Below are positions 13,901-27,100 of a stretch of 64,000 nt of DNA, one piece after another. The first letter of the stretch is position 1. Each line of letters begins with the position of its first letter. Location of the stretch: contig NC_086350.1 in the NCBI RefSeq assembly GCF_036324505.1, positions 24,809,257 through 24,873,256 on the forward strand, written 5' to 3'. Made by a program: the position numbers and the translations under genes. This stretch comes from Eleginops maclovinus. Its lineage: Eukaryota; Chordata; Actinopteri; Perciformes; Eleginopidae. The notes beneath the pieces are model-generated. The model worked only from the letters and a program-made list of their open reading frames with translations. It was not told the DNA's origin and searched no databases.

Positions 13901-16900
13901 GTCTTTCTATCACATTTTTCACAATCTAAGGACGGTCGGGCTTTAGGCAGGAAGTCTGGCTAAAATGCATTAAAAAAAGGGAGGCAAGTATAAAGAACAA
14001 AGAGCAAGACTTAAAAACCAAGGACCAGGCAAAAATAATACAAAGCACCAAAACTAAACGAGGATTAAACCGGGATCACCAGACAAACAAAGGAGCAAAA
14101 TGAGGATCAGCTAGGGATGCATGTCATACTGTCGTCTGTTTTACCTAATGTTGCCAGAGAACACTGGCAAAGACAGGCATATACTCACAGAACTAATGAC
14201 ACAACAAGACACAGCAAGGTAATAACAAACAGGTGGCAAACAATCACAGAAGGCGGGAAAACACAAAGATAGGAATTCAAACAAGGAAAAGGCCACAAGA
14301 AGAGGGTTCTACAAAACAAAACAGGAAACCCCAAAAGACCAATACCAGTATTATGACATATCTTTTGCAACAACACAACATTTAAGCATCAGAAGCAATC
14401 TTGTTTTAGTGCAAGCATTATTTCCCAATCAATTTAGGGGGCTTTGCTTGCATGCACTTCGGTCCAACTGGTAATGGGTTACAGGAGTAAGCACAAGTTC
14501 TTCATGAGTAAATTATTTTAAACATATTAATTCCAGATTTAACTTGTCATGTTATCAGTGTGTTCTTTGCGTTTTCTTTGCAGTTTCTACAGCAAACCTT
14601 TTAGGAGAAAACCAAGGACTGGATGTCATCTACCGCCTCATCCCTCACTATGCCACCAAAAATCAGCACACCATCAAGTATGTTTACCCAGTCTTCCTGC
14701 AGTGGTCAATTACATCCCATATCTCTCGTGATCACACACAGTCTCTGGATAACACTAGCTAAAGGACGGATATAGTACTCTGCACAATTATCACTCAGTC
14801 ATCACCTCCAAGCTAGCATCCTAGCCTTAGCTTGGAGGTGTCAGCTAATGTGCAAATGAATGGCAATTGATGGAGGTTATGGCGCCTGGCTGAGCCACAA
14901 TATGAAATAAAATCCTTCTCTCACAGCCCGGAACCAGAATATGATGGACATTCAATAACTTGTTAATTCAATGAGCAACTTATTTATATTTTGGCAGATG
15001 ATGGACTTAGCATTAGCTTCTGGTTTCAAAGGCCAACCTGAACAAAACGCTTGATTTAAGCCTTCTTCCACTCTCATTTCAAATGGTCAGTGATGGTTTC
15101 AGATGTCTTGTTACTCCAGTTCAGTTCTGTTTCATTTTGATGTCTAGATATTTTCCTCAATCCTACAAAATGTGCCGCTTGCTGAAGGATGTCACTTCGG
15201 GTGTAAACTGACTGTAGTTCGGACTCAGGATCATTTATCTTAATTGTTTCACTTACATCAAGCTTTACAAGACAAAAGCACATAGCTTTCTATCAATATC
15301 ACCAAGAAAAAAGCCCAGCTCAAAGTGCTCTAACAGTATGGCAAGACAAGAAAACACAGAAAACTATTTAATTCAGGTCAAACGTTATCTTTTGTTCCAC
15401 ACATGCGGCATATGTACATGATAATTCATGTCGGTGAATAGGCAAGAAAATAATAATAATCAATAAAATCACAACAGATATCACTTTCAGTAAATGTAGG
15501 AAAGACATAACAAAACATGAAAAACACTCAAATAAAACCAAAAGAATAACAAAATATGACTAATTGAGATAAAATGACCAATTAAAAGAGGGATGTCGCT
15601 AAAAGCTAGTCTAAAAAAGTATGTGATCAGCTGTCATTTAAAAATGTTGACTGAATTTGCCTCTATTACCATTATTTCCAGTTAGGTTGTTCAAAAGTTT
15701 GTGATCACAGTGGATAAAAGCTAATTAACGATTGGCTAAGCCTAACCCCAATCATAAAGCACTTTCATTGGCCCCAGAGAGAAAAGCCCTAATTTTTGGG
15801 GGTTTCTTAGCTTTGGTCAAGAAGAAAGGCAGCGTTTCATCACAACTAAACATTAATGACATTGCCAGAAACATAAAAATGTTTTGGGTAGTTTGCAGTC
15901 AAATTAGCCGGTGTAGTTTTCCTTCCAATTGGACAAAGGCAAGAAGAACATTAACATCCACATGTTTTCTTTGTAGACAGTATCATAGACGCCACTAGTA
16001 TCATATCAAACTACTTTTAGCTTTATAGGTATGGTACTATGAATGTCTTGGTCACTGCTTAAGTGAAGCTAGATTACAGTTCACAGGGAAACAAGATCAA
16101 CATATCAACATATTCTCTTTACCAACACTTCATCATTTCTCCCAACTCATGCGTAGACTCTGACTCTTATGTAAGCCACCATCCTTCTCCTCTTGGATCG
16201 TGTGTCTTCTGCCCATCTGTCTCTGTCAGAACTGATGGCATTTGGCTCAAATAGCCTGCATCCTCCAGTATACCAAGTGGAGCATGCCAAGAGCACCAGA
16301 AGTACTGGCCTCTCCGTCCAGCTCCATGCCAGGCATACCAGCCCCTGATCAACCATAGTGAACATGAAACTCCGCCGCTGGTGTGAGGGAATCGGATGCT
16401 TTGACATTACACATTTATAGCCCTCAGGGTGAGTTTTCTGTATCATTTTCATACAGGAGTCAGCTGTTAATTGTCGTAACACAATTAGAAAAAGACTTGA
16501 AGATTCCAGATTTCAAAGCCAGCTGCTACTTTGGATAATTTGCTAGAATTGGCAGCTGTGATTTCCAGTGATGTAATAAGAGCAACAAGGCAGTAGATAT
16601 GCCATTTTGCTTCAGTGTGAGGGGCAGTTAAACATGCCTCACAGTGATTTATCCAATTATAGCTTTGATATGGCGACCGTCAGATATGTCGGTCGGCTGC
16701 TGTGCACACTTTTAAAGTAGTAAAGTAAGTCAGTCAGCTGTACAACTAAATCTGTCCATCTATTCTCAACTGTCAACAGCACTTAATCCCTCAGTCCCAT
16801 CTGTTAGACTGCTAGGCACCTCAGCACATTCATACTCTCCTCTTTAAATTGTCGCAAGTTTGAGCTACTGCAGATTGCAAAGGAGCTATTTCTCTTTGAT

Positions 16901-19900
16901 CGACAGGATTCAAATCACAAATACTTTGTAATGTATGCAAGGATGCCCAAACTCTCATTCACCTGTACCCACTCCTAATATACAACCCATAATACATTAA
17001 CAATGACAAACAATACAGAGTGCAAATTGTTTTTGTTTGTGATACGTTTCATTTGCTGGCTATATTATTATTCAGAGCACAGGAGAAAGTGTTGTGCATC
17101 AGCACTCCAGCAACACTTTTTAAATGACAGAGTTACAACATCGAGCTCCTCTTCCTTATTTAATAGGTCAGATTCTCGATGAATATCCTCTAAAGCTTCG
17201 CTGGGATGTTACATTCCACTCTGCAAGCTCATTTCCTCCTTGGGCTTTTTTCAATTAATCCTGGGGTTCAGACTGGTTTCTGGAACCTTTCTTTGTTGAC
17301 TTCTTTGAAATTCACAGATCATGTAAAGTGCACTGGTACAGATGCTCAAACCTAAGAGAATGACAGAGAAGCAGGCAGAATGTTCTGGAAGTTCAGCTTA
17401 ATTTAGTCATAGAGGCAGCTTCAAAACTGGGAAATATCTCAAACATTGTGTTTTAAAGATTGTATATTTCCCAAATTTTGACAAATACTTAAAAGGACAT
17501 GCAGACTAATCAGGGCCCAAAAAGGGGCAGGAGGAATCAGTGATGGCCAAAGCAGATAAAAAGACTAATAACTAACAGACATGCTGGAGAGCTCGGCAGT
17601 TCAGGTTCAATACGATCAAATGTAACCAAGTGAGAGTGAACTGGTATATATGCTGTTAATGAGGAGATGAGTTGCAGGTGAGGGGATGGGCTGAGGAACC
17701 CAGGTGAGGAGAATGAGCTGATTGCAAGGGTCCTAGAGGAAGGCAGTATCTGAATTGACAGAAAAGTTAAAGAAATGCAAAACCAGATTAACAAATTAAA
17801 ATGTACAGATCCGGAAAACAAGCCATTCTCTTTTGTCGTTTACTTATTCACTTCAACCTTACAAACTGAAGACAAAGGGGAGAATATATACCGACTGATA
17901 TAACCATTTTTGGAACAAAGGGCCAACTTAAAGTCCAACATTAACAACTACACCACAAATTGAACAAAACAGGATCGTAAGTCTTTTAGTAGTGAACTGA
18001 AATAAAGACACAACAAATGTTGCCAATGTTCTCTGGTACATTGACTACCTGTTTCCAAGAGCTTGGCTTTAGGAACACATCTTTAGGAGCAGCAGCACCC
18101 TTAGCACTTCTGACTCAAAGAAATATAAAATTCAAACATGGAAATTACATTTCAGGAAAACCTACTGAATAAATGATATACACTAAATAAACTATGAGTA
18201 TAATGTATGATAAAAAGTCAGATGTTGTGATTTTCCTGTTTGCAGATGTGTAATGCAATGTGCATGAGGTCTAAGTTTAAGTAGTTGTTCTTTATTTCAA
18301 ACAATTCATTAATACCTTAACTAGTATTCTAAGTCCTTAAATTCATTATATAACTTGCAAATAGTTTTAATTGTCTAGCCCTAAAAATGATTTACAGTAT
18401 ATATTGTATTTTTTTCTAATTAAGTTACATATCATCTAAGTGAATGTAATGTACTTGAGGCATTCTTGCATTTTATTTGATTGATTGATTTCAAGTGGCT
18501 TGATTGAATGATATAGTATCATCTGCATAACAAGGAAACATAATACAATAATTCCTTATAATATTGCATAATGGATGGTGATTCGAATATGTCCAAGTAC
18601 CGAACCTTGTGGCACTCCATGAGCAATCGTAAACACGGTTCAGATAAATAGGATTTAAATCAGCTCATTGTACACTTGGACATTTGGAGGACTATTAACT
18701 CTATTAATCTCTTCCATAGCACAGAAATATTCACAGTAACACAGTCGTAGCAGTGCCTTTGAAGAAGTGTAGTATTTCCTATCCTCAGTAAACATAGCAC
18801 GAACCCTGACATCTTGGCCCCCCTGTTAGTGACACCCAGGTTTAATTGCTGCTAGAAACTGTACACTGCACAGCGATACATTCTTCTTCTCAGTACGCAT
18901 GCACAACATGGACGTGTCTGCTGTCAGGCAGAGTAGATCTAAATGTCTCTGAACAATACCATCACCAAACAGCTCCTGTACTTGCCAAAGCTCCACCACA
19001 GAGAGCATGTCCGACCAAATGACGCGCCATGTGAAGATGGACATAGCTGTGGAATTCTGTAGATATACAGGTAGGAGAGAAGAAACACATAATAGAGAAG
19101 ACAGGATGGAGGAGGAGAGGAATATGATATTAAATGACAAAAAGACATAGAAAGGAAAAGAGAAAATGGTAATGGGGAAAAGATGGAAGCAATGGAGGTC
19201 AATTAAAATTGCTCAAAGTAAAGGAAAGAGCAACAATACAAAAAAAGGACACAAAGTGCTTCCAAAATTTTCACTGAAACCTGACAAAGGTTTATTTTTG
19301 AAATTCACCTCAACTTATCAGTCAGCTGACCCTCAAACTGAATGAAGAAAAAAAAAGTATCAGATTTAACCTAACTATCCATGAACAAATAGGGGCGGTT
19401 TCCAAAAAAGCTACTACTTTGCCCAATTAAAGTCTCAAACTAGATGTTGATTTGTCAGGGGATGGAGTTTTTAAAGATGTGATAATCCTGCTGAATTTGA
19501 CACACTTGACATATTATGGAGAAGATTATTTTTTCTTGAGTTTTCATATTATGTCCAATAATATATTGTTGTGCTGTAAGAGCAAATTCAGACATCAGAT
19601 CCATTATAATAAAGCCATCAGGGTTTGGGTGTTTTTTAATTCAATGTTTGAGAGACTAACTGCTCCTTCTCTTTTTTTTTGTTCAGGGTAGCCATTGATG
19701 CCTTTGCTGCTCTGCTGTGTACGAGTAAGTTGCCAGGATTTTCATTATTTACCAGCCGATGGTTCTCATCATGCATGGTGTACATCACCATCATTATCAG
19801 CAGTACATAACACTGCCCGAACCCTTTCCCAGGTTCACACTATGTTTCTTGTGGGATTTACTTGTTTAATTATATATTTATCTTGTTCCACATATAGCTG

Positions 19901-21070
19901 TTCATGCTATGATAGCGTGATATTTCACTGAGATACTGTGCCTTGTGCAGCTACAGTGGGTTTGAATATGAGAAGCATTTTCCTGTCTGTAAAACTTAAC
20001 AAGCAAGGAAGTGTGCTGTCTTAAAAAGGAAATGGCATTTACAAGAGCTGAATGCAGAAAACCAACAAGACCAGAAAAGCTCACAGTCGAAATTCTAACA
20101 TTCTAATTTGGAAGTAACATCTTGAGACATCCTAAAACAAGATCATCAAAGTCATGAAGTACTTAATCAAATATGAAATAAGGTGTCTGTTGGTTTGTGC
20201 TTGCATTGTGTAACTTTAGCGAGGAGGTCGAACCAGAGAGAAGTGCGCAAGTTTACTGCCTTTAGTTGATTGAGGTGAAACAGGATCATTTTGTGCGAGC
20301 TGAGCTGAGATTTTTGGAATCTGATCAGTTCTTCACCTATTTGATCATAAACAAAATAATTGGACACATTTGAATGATTTTAATGGAATCAGGGCTTAAA
20401 TGTTCATCCAACAGTTATTGAGAGAAGGACAAATCCACAGATACAGTGATGTTGCGCTCCAGCTGGACTGGGTTTCAGAAATGCTGAGATCCAAGTTGTT
20501 CATTTAAACTGGAACGGCACCTCGAGTCAGATTTTAGACTCGGAAATCAGGCGACCTGTGTCAACCCCAACATCAAATTCCAAAATGGCTGAGCACATAT
20601 CAGTCAAGTTAAAGCTGTAGTGATGTGATTTTATTAGAACCTGTTGGTTATTTGTGTCGCATTAAATGAGTCACTCGCAAAGAACAACTTCTTTCTCGTT
20701 ACATGTTGCTAAAGTGTTGCATAGGAATACAAACTGTGAAATGGATTGTTCATCATAGTGGTGATATGCTGGTTTTGCTACCAATGGCTAACAAAGCTAA
20801 AGGTTTTCCAACTTGTTACTCGAGCGAACACGATGTGGAAAACTTGCATATAATGTCATTCCCACCTCCAATTTTTTACTTCCAAGTCAAATAGACGGCA
20901 ACATAACATTTACTCAATAGAGCCATTCTAGAAATGTGAACACTGCTGCTGAGTTGAAACAGCATTCCAGGATGTGACAGAGTGGCATATGTGAATATAA
21001 GGGTCAGAATAAAGTCTAAATATTAATGAATGGACATACTGTAGAGAGATTCACAGACATATTTTGTGAG

Positions 21071-21106
<36 letters not shown>

Positions 21107-24100
21107 ATGTCTTTCTCTACAGAAAAATACGGTAACACTTTACTTGAATGGGTGTTCATAAGACTGACATACAGTAACATTGTCATAACCATGACATGAC
21201 ACCTGTCTTAAACATTAATGAATAATTATGACAGTTGTCGTTAAGTGTCATTCGGTAAGTTATGTCACTTTTGATGCAAAGGTGGCCTTGTTTGAGATGT
21301 CCTTGTTATGACAGCTTGACATAAACCAAGACAACAAAACCTGTCATAAACATGTCATAGCAGACATCCATATATGACGGTTTAATGTCGCGCTAAGAAA
21401 TCAAGCTAAACGGTTTTTCTTAAGTTTGACAGTTCGGTCTGCTATGACATGTTTATGGCAGGTTTTGTTGTCTTGGTTTATGTCAAGTTGTCATAACAAG
21501 GACATCTCAAACAAGGCCACCTTTGCATCAAAAGTGACATGACTTACCGAATGACACTTAACGACAACTGTCATAAGTATTCATTGATGTTTAAGACAGG
21601 TGTCATGTCATGGTTATGACAATGTTATGTTAGTCTTATGAACACCCATTCAAGTAAAGTGTTACAACAAATATTAATTGTTGTAAATAAATGTAAACAA
21701 ATACAAACAATATAGTTTTTAAATATTTTGAGTTTTTATTTATATAAAATCTCCCCTCCTCTCCTGATGGTAAATGTGATAATGGATGGTTATGGAGATG
21801 TCTCTGTTGTAATGCTTATGTTGTTCCTACAGGGGTCACTTTTGCTCTTTGTATTCAAAACTGTATCATTTACAAGCTGAGCACCTGATGGATGGTATGT
21901 GTGTCTGAGTGTGTTTGTTTTACACACAGTAAGTGGAGGATACTTCCATAGTATCACATTTCCGATCCAATCCAATGTATTTATTTAGCCAGTTAGAATG
22001 TTATGCTATGTTATGATAGTTTTCCTATGAAAGACTTGGCCAAAATCCAGCTTCTCCATCAATTTCTACATCAGCTGCACTTTTGAAAAAAAAACTGACT
22101 GTCAAAAAAAGACGCTATGTAGACACAGGCCCTAATTCCATCGATGCTTATACAGTATCTCACACTTGCACTCCCCCACACCTCTCTCTGGTTACTCCAG
22201 GCACTGTAGAAAGTATGTTTTTCCCTCTGGTGACAATGGTAGCCACTCTGTCAATATATTTTCAAAGGAACCAAAGAAACAAATAGTATCTGAGGTCTGA
22301 AATTTCATATTTTATAAAAAGACTAACATCCTGATGTTTGTTTATGGCCCCTGGAGGCCATAACAATATGAAAGTGTTGGACCCATTCCATGGTCCTAGA
22401 TGTGTCCTCAGTATTGCTGCTAAAGTTTGTCCTGCATGTGGTGCTAGAGGTAAGGGCAGGGCATTCCTATAACAGTCGCTTGACTCTTTGGTTTCCTGGC
22501 CATGTGCCCAGGAGGCATGCTTGGTAATCCATCCATGTTTCATGGGAACAGGAGGTAAACTTGTCCTGAAAGTGGCACTAGAGGAAAGGTCTGTGGAATG
22601 ATTGACACAAACAGGATGTCTTTTAATTTGTCTTGGACAAGCTGTGAAGATATATGGACTCATTACAAAGCAGACAGATTGACATGGGAAGGGTGTTAAT
22701 GTGGACAAAACATAATGATTTATGTGTGTATATGTGTGTTCAAGGTTACGTTTAACCTTGTGTTGTTCAGGCTTGGAAGGGGTTCCTTTATAAATAAGTT
22801 TGGTTAAAATAACTAATTACCTGTCAAAAATGTGATCTGATTACTGTTACTTTTGGATTCTCTAAATATCAAATAAAGTGTGAATAACTTTTTGAAGAAG
22901 AGTCCATGATAATGAACTGGAAGATTAGCTAGGGTTTCAACAGAGTGCTGACATATTAAAAGTTAGCATTACAAAGGGTTTGCTTGACAAAAAGCCAATT
23001 GGACTTTTCCATTGGATTTTGTAATATTGCAGAAAAAAAGCTTGTGGCCAAAACATATTTCTGATACTTATTAGGTGTTGTTGAGCAGGATAATGTCCAC
23101 ATATTAACACTGATGATTGATTTTCTGAATGTCAAATGCATTGGGCAGAAATGAAAAGATAAAGTGATACAATAAATGAATTACATCACGGTTGCAAGGC
23201 TGTGCATTACCAACAGTGATGGGCAAGTTACTTTCAAAATGTAATACAGTACATATTACTTATTACTGTCTTTTTAAAGTAATAAGTTACATTACATTAT
23301 TACTGTCTCTGAGCTGTAATGCGTTACACTACTTTTGCATTACTTTGAGTTACTTTCACCAAAATAACTGCAAAAGTATGGCTTTAAATTCTAAAATGTA
23401 GTTTATTGCAGCTCACTAATTAACACTATCTACCTCTCTCGCAGTACATGCTGAACATTAGGAAAATCCATCCATCCAGCACCAGTCACTTTCTATTCTC
23501 CACTGCTACTGAAAATGTACTTTGCACAAAGTATTTTTTTGCACTAACGAACTACTTGCACTACCGTCAAACTGTGTTGATTGTGTCGAACATATGTATA
23601 TATTACTTACTTTTTTTTGTATACCCCTTTTTACCCCCCCCCCCCCCCCCCCCTTTTTTTTTTCTACGCTCTTATCTTTTTATGTTATATGTTCTTGTTT
23701 ATATTTGCACTGTGGGACTGCCAGAAACGGTATTTCAATTTTCTCTATGTATAACACGTGGACACTTTAACAATAAAGTGGATTTTGACTTTGACGTTTG
23801 ACTTTGAGCTAGAAATTAAACGTATGCTCCGTTTAAGTGGGCTGAATAATATGTGATACCGGTAACATGACGTCTCTGTGTGTTATTAATAACATGTTAG
23901 TGGAGCCTCTGCACGGCCCTGTGACCTGCTGTATATGAACGAGTCTCTATTCAACGTTAGCTCACCTGGTCATTGGTGTGTTAACGGGGATTTGACTGAC
24001 AAGCTTTCTAAAAGCTGGCGATTCCACAGAGGACAGAGGCTGCAGATCTTCAACACTCTGCCACGAGTCTCTGAACTTCTCTGGGTTCAAGCAGCAGACC

Positions 24101-27100
24101 CAGAGAAAGTTACCTTCTGGTGCTTTGTCCTGCGCGCACTGCTGTCTCTTTTCTTCTCTTTTCTCCGAGCCTGCAGCTCTGCATTGTGAGCCTGCAGCTC
24201 TGCATTGTGAGTCTGCAGCTCTGCATTGTGAATCTGCAGCTCTGCATTGTGAGCCTGCAGCTCTGCATTGTGAATCTGTTTCTGCAACCCTCTTAACCAA
24301 TAGTAAACAGGCTTACTGAGTTACTATTCTACCTGCAGTTATTTCTCTGGTGTCGGAATGTCTCGCGATGTTTGTGAATTCTTAGAAACTGCGTTACTGA
24401 GAATTGTAACGGGTATTATATTACCTGAATTTCAGAAGTAATGCGTTATATTACTGCGTTACAGCAAAAAGTTATACATTACTGTAACTCCGTTACTTTT
24501 GTAACGCGTGACACCCAACACTGATCACCAAGGCCAAGGCAAAGGCAGACTCGTGTTAGCGTGATGTACTTCTCACTTCTCTTATTTGTCATTTCCTCGC
24601 TCCTCGGTCTCACCGGAAGTTGATTTGTCTGCGCCACCTTAAGGAGTTTATTTGTGCCGGAGGATCGATGAGCGAAGAGCGATAACCGAGGAACCACCAG
24701 ACCATCCTCCGGTGAAATCCTCAGCCACTCACCCCGCCCCCTTACTGTGTATCGCTCACTGATTGGACGCCGCAGCGCACCCCCTGATCTGATGCTTCTT
24801 AACCTGAGAGCAGTTTAACAGCGGAGTGAAGACATTAAACTAAGGGAATCACTCCTCAGTGTATACTGTGTTTTGTTTCAATTAATGTATCATATCTGAA
24901 CAACAAAGTGGGAAAAAATCAGTTTATTCATTTATTGGAAACATTTTTCATGATCTCCAATTCGCGTGGGGGATGTTTGAGTGTGTGAATAAAACTGGGA
25001 CAGAGCTGGCTGCTGACTATCGAGCTGTACCGGCGTCATCACAAACGGACGTCGGCTCCGAGGGAAGGAATTCCCATTGCTCTTAAAGCTCATGTCCTTG
25101 CATGGTCTCTCTTCGCATGGTTTCCTTGCGTCCTTCCATGCATCCCTGGTGGGAGGGGGGACTAATGCGCAAGGAAAAGACGCAAGTGATGGGATGCAAG
25201 TTAAGAGAAGTGAGAAGTACCCATAGAAACCCCAGAGATTCACGAGTTAGGTATTTACTGATATATACTATGTCGTCGTAAACCAAGCGTGAACATCTCG
25301 TAAGCTTCTTTTAACCACAGACCTCATCTCAGGCTTTTAACCAAAAACAGGTTAAGAAAACCTTTTAGATGACTTTTAGATGAGGGAACCGAAAAAAAAA
25401 AACTTTCATTGGTTCTATCTTATCAGAGTACCTGGTGCATGTACTGTGTGTACTGGTAACTACCCTTCAATTCATGTAAGTAAGAGCTCTTACTGCAGCA
25501 GAACATCCCCACAGAAGTGATTGTGACCCCATGGGACTACAGATTATCTTCGACAAAAAGAGTCAGCAAACATAGTCTATCTCCGTCTAAACTTTGGCTT
25601 TTCTTGTTCCATCCACAGTTTTTCTCATCCTTTTGGATATATTCTGTGTGGTGACAGTTTAGAGAGTCCCTAATCCATAGGGCTCTTAGCTTTTTCATGA
25701 TTTATGCAATATCGTGCAGCGCTGCATGTCAAAGTGCCAAAGTGCCAAATTGCTCAGAACATCAAGGGGACTGCATTCACTCATAAACTAGAACATCGAA
25801 ATGAGCCTGCTCTCAGTGTTCCACTTTGATCTATTATGCAATGTTTGGAGTGAACATAAAGGCAACAATTACACCGATATCAAGGCATATTTGTAGAAGT
25901 ATTTTTTCTTACTTGCGACTAATATTTAGGTTACAGTTTCCCTCATGATCACAAACTGTATTAAGTAATACACTTCAGTGTTGTAGAAAAAAGACTATAG
26001 CCTAACATTTCATTAATAATCAAAATAAGCTTTTGTTTGAAAAGCATTAAAGTTGTTTCAGTAGAAGGGTGTTTCTATGTATCCTTGAGCATGGCCATGC
26101 CCATTTTTAACAACCCAGATTTAGCACTGCACTCCAATTATATCACCTGATCCGCATTTGAATTAAATACAAATTGATGCACCAGAACCAGAGATATATC
26201 ATCTATTTGTTCCACACCTTCTTGGTTATCATAACTTGGAGCCTACAGTACATTACCCACAATATAACTTGACCAGGACAATGTAATGTGCATCAGAGAT
26301 GAGCAGCAGCTACAAAAGGCTGTCAGCTCTAAGCATTCTGACTCCACTCCTGGAAATTACTATACTAACTTATATCGACACTCACTCAAGTGACACCAAA
26401 CCCAGGAAGTGAGCTTGGCCTTGACGCATATGTCCATAGGGGTGGTGTCAGTCTATGACCTCATTTTGGTCCAAAAATACTTTCGCTATTGACTTATATT
26501 CAGAAAATGACGTCTGTGAATCAGCCTAGAATTTTGTATAGCCCTCAATTAAGTCATTAGTTACTAAAAGTCATAAAATGAGCTAAAACTAATACTGCCT
26601 AAAACCTGGAAACACCTGCTGATGTTTCAATCAAGTGAATGGTGAAATCTGTCACAATCAAGTGTTTTCATTTGTGAGAGTTGAAAGACAATTTGATTGA
26701 TTGTTTTAGAGATTCATTGATTGGTTTATTGGTCGTAATATTGATTATTTGATTTATGGATGATTGAATAAATGTAGATTGAATGGTTGGTTCATAGATA
26801 TGTGTGATGTGGATGTACACCATTATCATTATGTTACTACTTTGTATGATTTGTGTTTACTCTGCAGCTTTGTGTACACTATAGTGGATGCAGATCGGTT
26901 GAGTGACTCGATTTCACCAAATTGACTGACTCAGGTTGAGGTCGAATTGTCAGTTTGCTTAGGAAGGTTCCTAACAGAGTGAAATGACCCGGAAGTCCGT
27001 CAGTGGCAGCCATGATAAGAGCTGTTTGAATTCCCTAGATGATAGGAAAGGAGCTTTGAAACTTCCTTTATAACCCCCTTTAGCTTAGGAAACACTGGAC

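Larger units (their letters stand above)
23214..24523. mobile_element. hAT-like non-autonomous element with 8-bp target duplication
   Basis: The ends are cagtgatgggcaagttac and gtgacacccaacactg, so both termini start CAGTG(A/T)TGGG as in hAT elements. The flanks are attaccaa (23206-23213) and atcaccaa (24524-24531), an 8-bp duplication with one mismatch. The subterminal parts are rich in gttac/gtaac words. A LINE 3' end is nested inside (about 23450-23812), as is a 21-bp minisatellite (24170-24274). Confidence 0.75.

Noticed and set aside
16150..16450. Possible exon or conserved element in intron 5
   Set aside because: GC-richer but no consistent frame with splice sites, and no recognised similarity.
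22262..22708. 148-codon open frame on the minus strand
   Set aside because: No recognisable domain, no neighbouring splice or codon pattern, and it lies in an intron full of repeats; length alone is not enough.
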